Part shown: positions 17,655 through 26,299 of the stretch, piece after piece
Position numbering within the stretch: the first letter of the stretch is position 1
Layout of the letters: every line of letters begins with the position of its first letter
Assembly (NCBI GenBank): GCA_017303415.1
Contig: JAFLBJ010000001.1
Coordinates: 248,001-312,000 of the forward strand
From: Chitinophagales bacterium
GTDB lineage: Bacteria; Bacteroidota; Bacteroidia; Chitinophagales; Chitinophagaceae
DNA length: 64,000 nucleotides
Direction: 5' to 3'
Position numbers and translations under genes: made by a program
Notes under the pieces: generated by a model
Told to the model about the DNA's origin: nothing
Database searches by the model: none
What the model saw: the letters and a program-made list of their open reading frames with translations, nothing else

Positions 17655-18414
17655 AGCTTTTACTCTTCACGGCTGCAATCGCTTTTCGGGTATGCTCGCT
17701 CAATACTAATTTGCCGCTGATCATCGCTCTTTCCAACAGAAGTTTGTCCCAATGTTCTGTCCCCTTCCAAAAAACCTTTTTCAATTCCGCCATCGCTTCA
17801 GGGTTCGAATGAACCAGCTTATCCGTTAACCGACGTACAGACTCATCCAGATTTTCCACCGTGCTATGCACTTCGCTATATAATCCTCTTTTTCTGGCCC
17901 ACTCCGCATTACGCCACATAGTGGCATCAATGGCCAATTGAGAATAGGCAGAAACGCCGATCTTTCTTTCTACCACAGGTCCAACCACAAAAGGTCCTAT
18001 TCCCAATGCCAACTCACTCAATTTTACTTCTGCGGTATCAAGGGCAATGGCATAATCCACCGCCGCGGCAATACCCACTCCTCCTCCGGCACAACGGCCA
18101 TGTATGCGCCCGATCACAAACTGAGGCACGATGCGGATGGCATTGATCACATGCGCAAACCCACTGAAAAACCGGTATCCTGATTCCGCATCATCAATGG
18201 CCATCAATTCATCAAAACTGGCTCCCGCGCAAAAAGCTTTATTCCCTCCGCTTTTTAAAACAATCACTTTGGTGTCCTCATCGTTCCCTGCTCCATGGAT
18301 GGTTTGTGCCAGTTTCTCCAATACGGCTCCCGGCAGGGAATTACTCTGCGGATGAAAGAACTCTATGGTGGTTACCCCACCATGAAACGTGGAGTGTACA
18401 TATGCTTCTGACAT
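17653..18414 (-). CDS. Enoyl-CoA hydratase/isomerase family protein
   Basis: The ATG at 18414 gives 253 residues; the frame runs further upstream only through repeat DNA. The crotonase fold is clear: FCAGASFDEL (oxyanion-hole loop, about 63-72) and GRIHGRCAGGGVGIAAAVD around 105-122. The catalytic Glu positions are not clearly identifiable, which leaves isomerase or ring-processing activity open. It lies just after paaZ on the same strand, so a role in phenylacetate-type CoA-ester degradation (PaaF/PaaG-like) is the best inference. No other paa genes are in the window. Confidence 0.82.
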   Translation of the reverse strand: MSEAYVHSTFHGGVTTIEFFHPQSNSLPGAVLEKLAQTIHGAGNDEDTKVIVLKSGGNKAFCAGASFDELMAIDDAESGYRFFSGFAHVINAIRIVPQFVIGRIHGRCAGGGVGIAAAVDYAIALDTAEVKLSELALGIGPFVVGPVVERKIGVSAYSQLAIDATMWRNAEWARKRGLYSEVHSTVENLDESVRRLTDKLVHSNPEAMAELKKVFWKGTEHWDKLLLERAMISGKLVLSEHTRKAIAAVKSKS

Positions 18415-18448
18415 GGTATTAAATATTAGTAATTTGTTTTTTAATTTA

Positions 18449-18511
18449 CCGCCATGGCGCAAAGAAACGCAAGGTCTTAGCACTCCCTTGCGGCTTGGTG
18501 TCCTGGGGGTT
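18449..18511. repeat. Weak inverted repeat, CGCAAGG words, downstream of paaZ
   Basis: CCGCCATGGCGC and ACGCAAGG words on the left (18449-18474) face CCTTGCGG on the right (18486-18493). Beyond the CGCAAGG/CCTTGCG pairing the complementarity is poor. It sits 5 bp beyond the paaZ stop and resembles the better hairpin at 53079-53116. Confidence 0.4.
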
Positions 18512-18515
18512 AAGC

Positions 18516-20588
18516 CTACGCCTTTCGTGCGACCATCGTCAATATCGTTCCAACGCCTGTCACCTCCCCTTCTCCATCCAGCATTTCCACCAACCATTTC
18601 ACAATACCCTTTTCAATATCATCACCTCTTCGGGCATCTTCCGGATTATTGACCACCCGTTTGTCAACCGGAACTTTCTCCTTACAAGTAAACCGTACCT
18701 GCATTTCGGCGCCGGGATATACGGGTTTGGTAAACCGAAGTTCATCAATTCCATAATTCAGCAATACCGGGTTCTTCTCGTAGCTGTCAACAAACAAACC
18801 CGCAGCACGGCTCATCAGCAAATACCCATGCGCCACCTGTTTTTCAAACATCGTGCCTTCAAAATCGGTGGTATCAATATGCGCATAAAAATGATCGCCA
18901 CTCAGGTCGGCGAAGCGGTCAATATCTTCCGATGTGATCAGTATTTTTTCAGTAAGTATCTGATCCCCGATCTGCAATTCCTCGTAATATTTCTTAAACG
19001 GATGTTTGCCCGGATCTTTCCCGGGGGCATTGGTCTGATATACATTCGTGATGGCCGTGATCATCGCCGGTGATCCCTGAAGCGCTGTACGCTGCATATA
19101 ATGCTTTACCCCACGTATACCACCCATTTCTTCTCCACCACCAGCACGGCCAGGGCCACCATGCACGAGCAAGGGCAGTGGTGAACCATGCCCGGTATTT
19201 TCCTGCGCACAATCACCATTCAACACCAGGATACGTCCATGGTGAGAGGCTGCACCAACTACATAATCCCGCGCAATCTTTTCATCATTGGTTACGATGG
19301 TAGTTACCAGCGAACCCCTACCCAGTTTGCTCAGGGCAATGGCTTCTTCGGTGGTCTTATACTGCATCAGGGTGCTGACAGGCCCAAAGGCTTCCACTTC
19401 ATGCACCACCGTTGTATCCATAGGGCTTTCGTTCAGTAAAAGCATAGGAGAAACAAAAGCGCCCTTCTCTGCATCCGCATCAATCAGCTCCACCGTGTCC
19501 AATGAACCATAGATCATTCTTGTTTCGCTCAGTAATTTCTGCACCTGAAAACCTAATTCCTCCCGCTGCGATTGCCCGGCCAGTGAACCCATCCGAACTT
19601 TTTCATGAGCTGGATTACCGATCGTGGTTTTTGACAAGGCACCGATCAATGCCGTTGCCACATCTTCCAATTTATTCTCCGGAACAAATATGCGTCTGAC
19701 ACCCGTACAACGCTGCCCGGCCTTGAGGGTCATTTCCCTTCGTACTTCTTTTACAAAGGCTTCCCATTCGGGCATACCGGGTTCTACATCGGTACCCAAT
19801 ACAATACAGTTCAGTGAATCTGCCTCCATATTGAATGGCACATTGTTCTCCAGAATAGCCGGTGTCTTTTTCAACATCAATCCGGTAGAGGCCGAACCGG
19901 TAAAGGTCACCACATCCTGCGACTCCACCCGGTCGAGTATATCGCCTGCAGAGCCACAAAGAAGTTGCAGGGCTCCTTCGGGTAACAATCCGGAAGCAAT
20001 GATCTCTTTGACCACCGCTTCAGCCAGGTAGGAGGTGACGGTGGCCGGTTTTACAATGGCCGGCATACCCGCCAACCAGTTCACGGCACATTTTTCGAGC
20101 ATTCCCCATACCGGGAAATTGTACGCATTGATATGGACAGCCACTCCTTCTTTTGGGACCAGAATATGGGTGCCCATAAAGGTGTTCATCTTACCAAAGG
20201 GATGCGATTCGCCATCCACACAAAATGTTTCATCCGGAAATTTCCGTCGCAAGGAAGAATTAGTGAACAGGTTTCCCAACCCGCCTTCCAGGTCTACCCA
20301 ACTATCATTTCTGGTAGCCCCAGTTTGCGCAGATACAATATAAAAATGAGGCAAATGTTTTTGCAAATGCAAAGCCAGGGCCTTGAGCATGCGGCCGCGT
20401 TCATGAAAGGTCATTTTGCGTAAGGCGGGATTGCCCACATTCCGGGCATAGTCTAAAACTTCCTGAAAATCAATCCCTTTTGTGGATGCAGTGGCAATGG
20501 GCTCCCCCGTCACCGCATTGAATAACCATTGACCTTCCCCTTCCCCATATACCCACTGACCGGTGATATAATTCGATAACTTTTGCAT
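18516..20588 (-). CDS. paaZ: Bifunctional PaaZ: oxepin-CoA hydrolase / 3-oxo-5,6-dehydrosuberyl-CoA semialdehyde dehydrogenase
   Basis: At 690 residues it is close to E. coli PaaZ (681). The aldehyde dehydrogenase half (1-520) has Glu255 in FNMEADSLN and nucleophile Cys294 in AGQRCTG, at the positions known in PaaZ. The C-terminal MaoC/hot-dog hydratase half (about 530-680) has the motif [16 protein letters not shown]. Together the two halves open the oxepin-CoA ring and oxidise the semialdehyde in aerobic phenylacetate degradation. The enoyl-CoA hydratase follows after a short gap. The start is 4 bp from a TAGCTTTG box. Confidence 0.93.
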   Translation of the reverse strand: MQKLSNYITGQWVYGEGEGQWLFNAVTGEPIATASTKGIDFQEVLDYARNVGNPALRKMTFHERGRMLKALALHLQKHLPHFYIVSAQTGATRNDSWVDLEGGLGNLFTNSSLRRKFPDETFCVDGESHPFGKMNTFMGTHILVPKEGVAVHINAYNFPVWGMLEKCAVNWLAGMPAIVKPATVTSYLAEAVVKEIIASGLLPEGALQLLCGSAGDILDRVESQDVVTFTGSASTGLMLKKTPAILENNVPFNMEADSLNCIVLGTDVEPGMPEWEAFVKEVRREMTLKAGQRCTGVRRIFVPENKLEDVATALIGALSKTTIGNPAHEKVRMGSLAGQSQREELGFQVQKLLSETRMIYGSLDTVELIDADAEKGAFVSPMLLLNESPMDTTVVHEVEAFGPVSTLMQYKTTEEAIALSKLGRGSLVTTIVTNDEKIARDYVVGAASHHGRILVLNGDCAQENTGHGSPLPLLVHGGPGRAGGGEEMGGIRGVKHYMQRTALQGSPAMITAITNVYQTNAPGKDPGKHPFKKYYEELQIGDQILTEKILITSEDIDRFADLSGDHFYAHIDTTDFEGTMFEKQVAHGYLLMSRAAGLFVDSYEKNPVLLNYGIDELRFTKPVYPGAEMQVRFTCKEKVPVDKRVVNNPEDARRGDDIEKGIVKWLVEMLDGEGEVTGVGTILTMVARKA

Positions 20589-20592
20589 AAGA

Positions 20593-20600
20593 CAAAGCTA
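20593..20600 (-). promoter_or_regulatory. -7 box TAGCTTTG of paaZ, leaderless arrangement
   Basis: Exact TAnnTTTG match on the minus strand with only TCTT before the paaZ ATG. No convincing -33 TTTG. It faces the divergent metal-operon promoter at 20681. Confidence 0.6.
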
Positions 20601-20680
20601 ACGATTGTTCAGCATTGATACATTTTGACGAGTGACGAAAATCAGGTGAGGTTTCTCACGATGAAACAACTCCCCGCCTA

Positions 20681-20688
20681 TATCTTTG
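20681..20688 (+). promoter_or_regulatory. -7 box TATCTTTG of the MbnPH operon
   Basis: Exact TAnnTTTG match ending 9 bp before the ATG at 20698. A small inverted repeat GTGAG-GTTT-CTCAC (20646-20659) lies upstream, near the -33 to -40 region, and could be an operator. That role is a guess. Confidence 0.6.
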
Positions 20689-20697
20689 CGGCTCCGA

Positions 20698-21072
20698 ATG
20701 TCGTTTATCAAAAAAATAACTGCCTTTATACTCTTGTTGGCTTTTATGGCCAATACCTTTAACCAGGCCAGCCTGGTATTGGGCTACCATTTGAATAAAG
20801 CGGCATATATTAAGAATTGCGAGAATAAGTACAGACCTGAATTGAAGTGTAATGGCCAGTGCCAGTTGATGAAGAAACTGGAACAGCAGCGAAAAGAAGA
20901 ACAGAAGTTTCCTGAATTAAAATTGGAGAACAAAACGGAAGTGGTTTGTTTCCATACCGCATTTCCGGAGAGCCTTTCCATAAACACAGGTACTACACCT
21001 GAATATTTTACCTTATCTGACACCCGTACATTCGATCAACCTTCCCTTGTATTCCATCCTCCGGGATGCTAA
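20698..21072 (+). CDS. Small exported Cys-rich protein (CNGQC motif), first gene of the MbnPH operon
   Basis: The ATG at 20698 gives 124 residues; the TTG at 20686 overlaps the promoter box and is rejected. A signal peptide or anchor covers residues 1-25. Five Cys remain (41, 51, 55, 84 and the last residue 124), including CNGQC at 51-55, followed by a charged Lys/Glu helix. The CxxxC pair and the terminal Cys suggest soft-metal binding, probably Cu(I). I know no characterised homologue. It is the first of seven same-strand genes, six of which carry clear metal-ligand or heme motifs. Confidence 0.7.
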   Translation: MSFIKKITAFILLLAFMANTFNQASLVLGYHLNKAAYIKNCENKYRPELKCNGQCQLMKKLEQQRKEEQKFPELKLENKTEVVCFHTAFPESLSINTGTTPEYFTLSDTRTFDQPSLVFHPPGC

Positions 21073-21180
21073 GGCATTCCCCAAGCCCAATCTATTTTAT
21101 TGTCTATTTCTTTTTAACCGGAACAAGATCGGTGTCCCTTAATGGGATCTGACTGTCCCTATCTCAAATTATTTTAATCC

Positions 21181-21984
21181 ATGAAGATGTTTTATTCCTT
21201 GCTTATAACACTCGTGACTTTTACCTCAGCCTGTAAAAAAGAGGCTCAGCCTGAATTCCTACCCGGAGATAAAGGAGAGCTGGTACTCGAGTTTGATAAT
21301 ATCGTTGGTGGAACAGACCTGCAACTGAATACCGGAGTATATACCAATGCTGCCGGAGAAGAATTTAAAATAAGCATGCTGAACTATTATATCAGCAACA
21401 TTGTACTCACCAACGAAGATGGAACTACCTATACCATGCCCCGCGATAGTAGTTATTTTCTGATCAAAGAAGAGAACCCAAGCCGGGAGATCGAACTGGG
21501 CAATGTGCCTGCTGGTAACTATACCGGCATCTCCTTTCTGCTGGGTATTGACAGCACCAAGAATACAGCACCAGTGGGCGAACGTACTGGTTGTCTTGAC
21601 CCCGCTGGTGATGGCGCGGGTATGTACTGGACATGGAATAGCGGTTATATCTTCCTGAAAATGGAAGGTCCCGCCGATGCGGCCACCAGTGCGGATAAAA
21701 AATTCCGCTACCACATCGGTGGCTTTGGTGGTTATTCTTCCACAACCATCAATAATATCAAGAAATTCAACCTCGCTGTACCTGCCGGATCCAGGGCAGA
21801 AGTGAGAAAGGACAAAGCCCACGGACCAGTTATCCATATCCTGGCCGATGCCGCAAAAGTGATGAATGGTTCAACCAATGTTAGCATTGCCGCCAATACC
21901 ACGGTCATGTTCAGTCCCTATTCGGTGAATATCGCCAATAACTACGCGGGCATGTTTAGTGTGGATCACGTGCACAATGATTGA
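21181..21984 (+). CDS. MbnP-family copper-binding lipoprotein
   Basis: This 267-residue protein has a lipobox (TSAC, Cys18) and the MbnP fold signature GMYWTWNSGYIFLKMEG near 140-156, along with ISNI and DHVHND-like patches. MbnP proteins are periplasmic copper binders. In methanotrophs a conserved Trp of MbnP is oxidised to kynurenine by the diheme enzyme MbnH, which creates part of the copper site. The MbnH homologue is the next gene here, so the same chemistry is expected. The modified Trp cannot be assigned from sequence alone. No methanobactin genes are visible. Confidence 0.85.
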   Translation: MKMFYSLLITLVTFTSACKKEAQPEFLPGDKGELVLEFDNIVGGTDLQLNTGVYTNAAGEEFKISMLNYYISNIVLTNEDGTTYTMPRDSSYFLIKEENPSREIELGNVPAGNYTGISFLLGIDSTKNTAPVGERTGCLDPAGDGAGMYWTWNSGYIFLKMEGPADAATSADKKFRYHIGGFGGYSSTTINNIKKFNLAVPAGSRAEVRKDKAHGPVIHILADAAKVMNGSTNVSIAANTTVMFSPYSVNIANNYAGMFSVDHVHND

Positions 21985-21994
21985 TCTTATTCGT

Positions 21995-22024
21995 GCCCCG
22001 TCCCGTTATCTGACGAGACGGGGC
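21995..22024 (+). terminator. Intercistronic hairpin between mbnP and mbnH homologues
   Basis: GCCCCGTC (21995-22002) pairs perfectly with GACGGGGC (22017-22024), an 8-bp GC-rich stem followed by TATTTAAAAATTT. It lies 10 bp after the MbnP stop and 18 bp before the MbnH start. It may act as a partial terminator or an mRNA-stability element that sets the MbnP to MbnH ratio. Confidence 0.6.
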
Positions 22025-22042
22025 TATTTAAAAATTTCTATC

Positions 22043-23098
22043 ATGAGACCGATCATTCAATCAAGGATATTTCAGGTGCTGACCATATTGGTGGGGTTGG
22101 TATTAATGGGAGCTGCCTGTAGCAAGAACGGCACCGAGGCCCTGACGCCCATGCCCCTGAAGATTCCTTCCAATTTTCCGGCTGCCACCTATGCACTTGA
22201 CCGAAACCCGATCACAAAAGAAGGCTTTGAATTGGGCAGAAAACTTTTCTATGATGGCCTGCTCTCCCGCGATGGCACCATCAGTTGCGGAAATTGTCAT
22301 ATTCAGGGAAGTGCCTTTACCCACCATGGACATGATGTGAGCCACGGTATTGATGATCGCCTGGGTGTACGGAACTCACCGGCCATCATGAACCTGGCCT
22401 GGAACCGTTTCTTTTTTTGGGACGGCGGCGTATTCGACCTCGACCTTCAACCACTCGGTCCGATCGAAAACCCGGTAGAAATGGATGAACATATGCCCAA
22501 TGTGATCACTAAGCTGAAACAACACAAGGACTATCCGGCCCTTTTCAACCGCGTATTTGGTCCAGGGGAAATTAATGCGGAAAAAATGCTAAAGGCTCTT
22601 TCGCAATTCATGTTGCAATGTGTGAGCGCAGAGTCAAAATACGATAGGTATATCCGCAATGAAGGCGTACAGTTGACAACGGATGAACTGGCCGGACTAA
22701 CCATTTTTAAACAAAAATGCGCCACCTGTCACAGCACCGATCTCTTTACAGATAATGCCTTTCACAACAATGGCCTTATACCTGCCTGGCTCAACGATAG
22801 TGGCCGTTTTCGGGTTACCCTGCAACCACAGGATATGCACCTCTTTAAAACACCGAGCCTGCGCAATGTGGCCAAGACCGCACCTTATATGCATGACGGA
22901 CGATTTCTGAATCTCCAGGCAGTGCTCGATCATTATAGCAGTGGCATACAAAACAGCCCAACACTCGACCCGTTATTGAAACCCAATGGCCTTCCCGGCT
23001 TACCTTTGTCGGATACGGAAAAAGCGCAACTGATCGCCTTTCTTCAAACGCTGACAGATGATGCTTTTCTCCGCAACCCAACATTGGCTGAACAATAA
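22043..23098 (+). CDS. MbnH/MauG-like diheme c-type cytochrome peroxidase
   Basis: The ATG at 22043 gives 351 residues with a lipobox (MGAAC, Cys26); the longer frame begins inside mbnP and is rejected. Two heme-c sites are present: CGNCH (82-86) and CATCH (226-230). LGVRNSPAIMNLAWNR, FFWDGG and TAPYMHDGRF are conserved peroxidase/MauG motifs. In the MbnPH pair this enzyme oxidises a Trp of MbnP to kynurenine. It follows the MbnP gene in the same transcript. An ordinary bacterial cytochrome-c peroxidase is the alternative, but adjacency to MbnP favours MbnH. Confidence 0.87.
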   Translation: MRPIIQSRIFQVLTILVGLVLMGAACSKNGTEALTPMPLKIPSNFPAATYALDRNPITKEGFELGRKLFYDGLLSRDGTISCGNCHIQGSAFTHHGHDVSHGIDDRLGVRNSPAIMNLAWNRFFFWDGGVFDLDLQPLGPIENPVEMDEHMPNVITKLKQHKDYPALFNRVFGPGEINAEKMLKALSQFMLQCVSAESKYDRYIRNEGVQLTTDELAGLTIFKQKCATCHSTDLFTDNAFHNNGLIPAWLNDSGRFRVTLQPQDMHLFKTPSLRNVAKTAPYMHDGRFLNLQAVLDHYSSGIQNSPTLDPLLKPNGLPGLPLSDTEKAQLIAFLQTLTDDAFLRNPTLAEQ

Positions 23099-23125
23099 TT
23101 TTTTTAAAAACAAAAAAGAACACAC

Positions 23126-23500
23126 ATGAAAAAAGCCCTTTTGCTGATCGCTGCCTTTGGATTTGTTTTACTTGCCCAGGCTCAGAAAGCTACCTGGAAA
23201 GAAATGGAAGATTTTCACCATGTCATGAGCCCAACCTTCCACCCTGCGGAAGAGAATAACCTGGAGCCCTTGAAGAAAAATTCCGCCGACCTGCTGGCAA
23301 AAGCACAAGCCTGGCAAAATTCCACTGTTCCTGCTGGTTTTAAAGCCGATGTTACCAAACCGATCTTGAAACGATTGGTAAAACAATGCAAACTCGTCAA
23401 CAAATCAGTAAAAGCCGGTAAATCCGATGCTGAACTGAAAACATTGATCACCACCGCCCATGACATTTTCCATGAGATCACGGAAAAATGCAGGGAGTAA
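23126..23500 (+). CDS. Small periplasmic helical protein, His/Met-rich N terminus, possible metal or heme binder
   Basis: This 124-residue protein has a signal peptide ending AQAQ. The rest is predicted all-helical, in the size class of cytochrome b562/c'-type four-helix bundles, but has no CxxCH. Potential ligands are clustered: His31, His32, Met34 and His39 near the mature N terminus, Cys88, and His112, His116 and Cys122 in the last helix. It starts 27 bp after the MbnH stop. I do not recognise a named family. A copper-binding or electron-carrier role is inference from operon context. Confidence 0.7.
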   Translation: MKKALLLIAAFGFVLLAQAQKATWKEMEDFHHVMSPTFHPAEENNLEPLKKNSADLLAKAQAWQNSTVPAGFKADVTKPILKRLVKQCKLVNKSVKAGKSDAELKTLITTAHDIFHEITEKCRE

Positions 23501-23513
23501 TTAAATTATTAAA

Positions 23514-24134
23514 ATGAAAAAAATCACGTTCATTCTCTTCCTCGGTATGGCATTTGGCTGCAACAATGCCGATAAGCCCGCCATGAAGGAAGACCATTCC
23601 AAACATAACATGGCCAGCCAGAACCTGGACGGCTATGCGGATAGTGTAAATGCCGGGTTGATCACCGATGACACCCTGAAGGGAAGCCCTCACCGGGTAG
23701 TGATGAAAAATATCGCCGGTTCACATGTACATGTGGAATATGGCTCACCGGGTGTTAAAGGAAGAATCATCTGGGGTGGATTGATTCCATTTGATCAGGT
23801 TTGGGTCACCGGGGCACACTCCGCCACCCAGATCAGCTTTAGCAAGGATGTCCTTTGGGGTGGTTCTCCTGTTCCGGCAGGTACCTATGCATTCTTTACC
23901 ATCCCGGGCAAAGAAGAATGGACCGTGATATTGAATAAAAATTTTGAACAACACCTCGCCGATGAATACAGTGAGCAGGAGGACCTGCTCCGTATCAAGG
24001 TAAAACCCACCACCTTGACGGAACAGGTACCCCGGCTCACGTATTCGTTGGAAGCAGATGGCCCGGAGAGCGGAGAACTGATCATGGCCTGGGAAAAAAT
24101 AGCGATCCATGTCCCTATAAATAAGAAAGGATAG
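23514..24134 (+). CDS. DUF2911 lipoprotein with His/Met motif
   Basis: This 206-residue protein has a lipobox (AFGC, Cys16). A short ligand-rich segment DHSKHNM (about 27-33) follows the lipid anchor. The rest is a DUF2911 beta domain, recognisable from VEYGSPGVKGRIIWGG and VWVTGAHSATQISFSKDV. DUF2911 has no settled function. The DHxxHNM segment resembles copper-binding His/Met motifs of periplasmic metal proteins, and a similar one occurs in the last gene of the operon. The gap to the previous gene is 13 bp and to the next 2 bp. Confidence 0.8.
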   Translation: MKKITFILFLGMAFGCNNADKPAMKEDHSKHNMASQNLDGYADSVNAGLITDDTLKGSPHRVVMKNIAGSHVHVEYGSPGVKGRIIWGGLIPFDQVWVTGAHSATQISFSKDVLWGGSPVPAGTYAFFTIPGKEEWTVILNKNFEQHLADEYSEQEDLLRIKVKPTTLTEQVPRLTYSLEADGPESGELIMAWEKIAIHVPINKKG

Positions 24135-24136
24135 CT

Positions 24137-25057
24137 ATGAAAAAATGGTTCGTGCTCGCTGTCCTTCTTTTTATACTAAATGAGGCCAGCGCCTGTGAAA
24201 TATGTGGCTGTTCTGGTAATGGATATCACCTCGGTATCCTTCCTCAATTCAAAAAGCATTTTATCGGGCTGAGAAATACCTATCGGGTGTTCAATTCCCA
24301 ACACCTGATATCGGAACAGCTACATATACTGGGTAAAAAATCGGTGGAATATTTCAATACCACCGAAATATGGGGGCGTTACCAGGTTGGTAAAAAGACG
24401 CAACTTTTTGTGCTGGTTCCCTATAATTCATTTACCCAAAAAGAAGAAGGATTACCCGCGCAAAAAGTACAAGGATTGGGAGATATCAGTATTCTGGCCA
24501 ACCGCATCCTGTTGACCAAAAATGCAGGGAAGATGGATAAACTCCAGCAGACCTGGCAGGCCGGCGGAGGAGTTAAACTACCTACCGGAAAATATGATTC
24601 CGACAACAGCGATGACCTCAATGCCAGCATGAATGCCGGCACCGGAAGTCTCGATATTCTGCTGAATACGATCTATACCATTCGGTACAATCATTTTGGG
24701 TTAAATGCAGATGTGGGGTATCGCATCAACACAGCCAATACCGATGAATTTCGCTATGGCAACCGGATCACAACCGGGGCCAGGCTTTTTTACTGGAAAA
24801 ACCTGGGCCGCGCCATGAAATGGTCCATTCTTCCCAATGCAGGTATCCTGTATGACCGGTCGGCGAAAGACTACCACCATCAGGAGGAACAAACCTATAG
24901 CGGTGGAAGCATTACCAACTTAGTTGCAGGTACAGAGATCTATGCCGGAAAATGGACACTGGGCGCTTCCTGGTTTCATCCGCTGAAACAGGAACTGTCA
25001 AAAGGTTTGGTAAAAATGAAATCACAGGTTACGATAAATATGGCCTGGGTATTTTAA
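24137..25057 (+). CDS. Outer-membrane barrel-like protein with N-terminal CEICGC motif
   Basis: This 306-residue protein has a signal peptide that ends just before Cys20. The mature N terminus is CEICGC (Cys20, Cys23, Cys25), a likely soft-metal site. The rest alternates in beta pattern with Gly and aromatic residues and ends NMAWVF, a barrel-type terminal Phe. It fits an outer-membrane transporter or channel that presents a thiol site to the periplasm. With MbnP, MbnH and His/Met lipoproteins in one operon, copper passage across the outer membrane is the natural hypothesis. No TonB box is seen. Confidence 0.75.
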   Translation: MKKWFVLAVLLFILNEASACEICGCSGNGYHLGILPQFKKHFIGLRNTYRVFNSQHLISEQLHILGKKSVEYFNTTEIWGRYQVGKKTQLFVLVPYNSFTQKEEGLPAQKVQGLGDISILANRILLTKNAGKMDKLQQTWQAGGGVKLPTGKYDSDNSDDLNASMNAGTGSLDILLNTIYTIRYNHFGLNADVGYRINTANTDEFRYGNRITTGARLFYWKNLGRAMKWSILPNAGILYDRSAKDYHHQEEQTYSGGSITNLVAGTEIYAGKWTLGASWFHPLKQELSKGLVKMKSQVTINMAWVF

Positions 25058-25076
25058 AAAAATAAAAACAAAAACG

Positions 25077-25556
25077 ATGATTAAAAAGATAGCATACACC
25101 ATCATGGCCTCCTGGCTATTCATTGCCTGCAATAATGGAACAGATCATTCCGGACACGAAGGGCACAATACCAGTATGGAACCAAAAACAAAAGAAGATT
25201 CGCTGTACAAAGATGTCATGGATGGCCACAATGAAGTAATGCCAAAAACAGGTAAGGTAAAAGGATATATTGCTCTGGCTCAACAACAATTGGATTCGCT
25301 TAATAAATTGCCCGAAAAGGCCAAAGCCGCTGCATCAGGTTACAAAGCAACCCTTGATAGCCTGATCGCCGAACTGACCACCGCCAACCAATCCATGACA
25401 CAATGGATGGATGAATTTGTTCCGGATTCATTGTCGGAAGAAGTGGAAAAAAGGATCGGCTATCTCGAATCAGAAAAAGTGAAGGTGGAAAAAGTGAAGT
25501 CGAATATCCTGGGAAGTTTGGAGAAGGCGGAGAAGCTATTTGGAAAGAAAGAATAA
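25077..25556 (+). CDS. His/Met-rich coiled-coil lipoprotein, last gene of the MbnPH operon
   Basis: This 159-residue lipoprotein has lipobox FIAC (Cys18). Right after the anchor comes DHSGHEGHNTSM (24, 27, 30 His and 34 Met), a striking copper-type motif. The rest is a long charged helical hairpin (about 60-155) rich in Lys and Glu, probably coiled coil. Weakly similar DUF-type lipoproteins are common in Bacteroidota; I cannot name the family. Its flexible His/Met arm is suited to sequester or pass copper at the membrane surface. It ends at a strong bidirectional hairpin. Confidence 0.72.
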   Translation: MIKKIAYTIMASWLFIACNNGTDHSGHEGHNTSMEPKTKEDSLYKDVMDGHNEVMPKTGKVKGYIALAQQQLDSLNKLPEKAKAAASGYKATLDSLIAELTTANQSMTQWMDEFVPDSLSEEVEKRIGYLESEKVKVEKVKSNILGSLEKAEKLFGKKE

Positions 25557-25560
25557 CTAG

Positions 25561-25611
25561 TTCACCGCAGAGAACATGAGAAAGCTGCTTTCTCTTGTTC
25601 TCTGCGGTGAA
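25561..25611. terminator. Bidirectional hairpin terminator between the metal operon and adk
   Basis: The 25-bp arms 25561-25585 and 25587-25611 (TTCACCGCAGAGAAC at the ends) are complementary with a single mismatch. They lie between convergent stop codons (25556 and 25614), so both transcripts can end here. Confidence 0.8.
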
Positions 25612-25613
25612 TA

Positions 25614-26207
25614 TCACTCCTCCTCAATCGCCGCCATCGCATGATCGATAGCCTGACGTAAGGCAGCAAAGATCTCATCTACAGATCCCTCACCCTGAAT
25701 GGGTTTGAATTTCTTGTGTTTTTTATAATATTCAGCTACGGGCGTAGTTTCATTGCTGTACACGGCAAAGCGTTTCCGGATCACGGCTTCATCACTATCA
25801 TCACTCCGGCCAGAGGTTTTACCTCGGTTAAGGAGACGGGACACCAATTCTTCTTCAGTTACCTCCAGCGCGAGTACCTGCCGGATATTTGTCTTGCGCA
25901 GGTCAAGCAGTCTGTCAAGGGCCTGTGCCTGGGCAACAGTACGCGGAAACCCATCAAACAAAAAGCCGGGAGCGTCTTTGTGTTTATCAAAAAAGGAGTC
26001 GACCATACCGATCACTACTTCATCGGGAACGAGCTGGCCATTGTCCATGAACTTCTTGGCCTCAAGACCAAGCGGGGTCTTTTCCCTGATCTCCTCGCGG
26101 AGGAGATTGCCAGTGGAGAGATGGATAAATCCATACTTTTCTACAAGTCTTTCAGATTGAGTGCCTTTGCCACTGCCCGGAGGGCCAAATAAAACCAAAT
26201 TAAACAT
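25614..26207 (-). CDS. adk: Adenylate kinase
   Basis: The ATG at 26207 gives 197 residues and places the P-loop GPPGSGKGT at 8-16, as usual; the frame runs further upstream through promoter DNA. DGFPRTVAQA is the NMP-binding motif and RGKTSGRSDD the LID region. The LID is the short type without the Cys4 zinc site, similar to AK1-like enzymes. It interconverts ATP and AMP with two ADP. Expression is from TATATTTG at 26234. It is convergent with the metal operon and divergent from msrB. Confidence 0.96.
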   Translation of the reverse strand: MFNLVLFGPPGSGKGTQSERLVEKYGFIHLSTGNLLREEIREKTPLGLEAKKFMDNGQLVPDEVVIGMVDSFFDKHKDAPGFLFDGFPRTVAQAQALDRLLDLRKTNIRQVLALEVTEEELVSRLLNRGKTSGRSDDSDEAVIRKRFAVYSNETTPVAEYYKKHKKFKPIQGEGSVDEIFAALRQAIDHAMAAIEEE

Positions 26208-26233
26208 ATGCGGTTGCCTGGTTGCGTGAACGA

Positions 26234-26241
26234 CAAATATA
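26234..26241 (-). promoter_or_regulatory. -7 box TATATTTG of adk
   Basis: Exact TAnnTTTG match on the minus strand, 26 bp before the adk ATG. The -33 element is poor (TTGG). Confidence 0.65.
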
Positions 26242-26280
26242 ACGGTCGAGGAGGAGAAAACCAATCGAACCCTATTTACG

Positions 26281-26288
26281 TACATTTG
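26281..26288 (+). promoter_or_regulatory. -7 box TACATTTG of msrB
   Basis: Exact TAnnTTTG match ending 11 bp before the msrB ATG at 26300. Back-to-back with the adk promoter. Confidence 0.65.
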
Positions 26289-26299
26289 TTAAACATTAC

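Noticed and set aside
22043..23098. Ordinary cytochrome-c peroxidase as the sole interpretation
   Set aside because: Direct adjacency to an MbnP homologue favours MbnH; the peroxidase name is kept only as an alternative.
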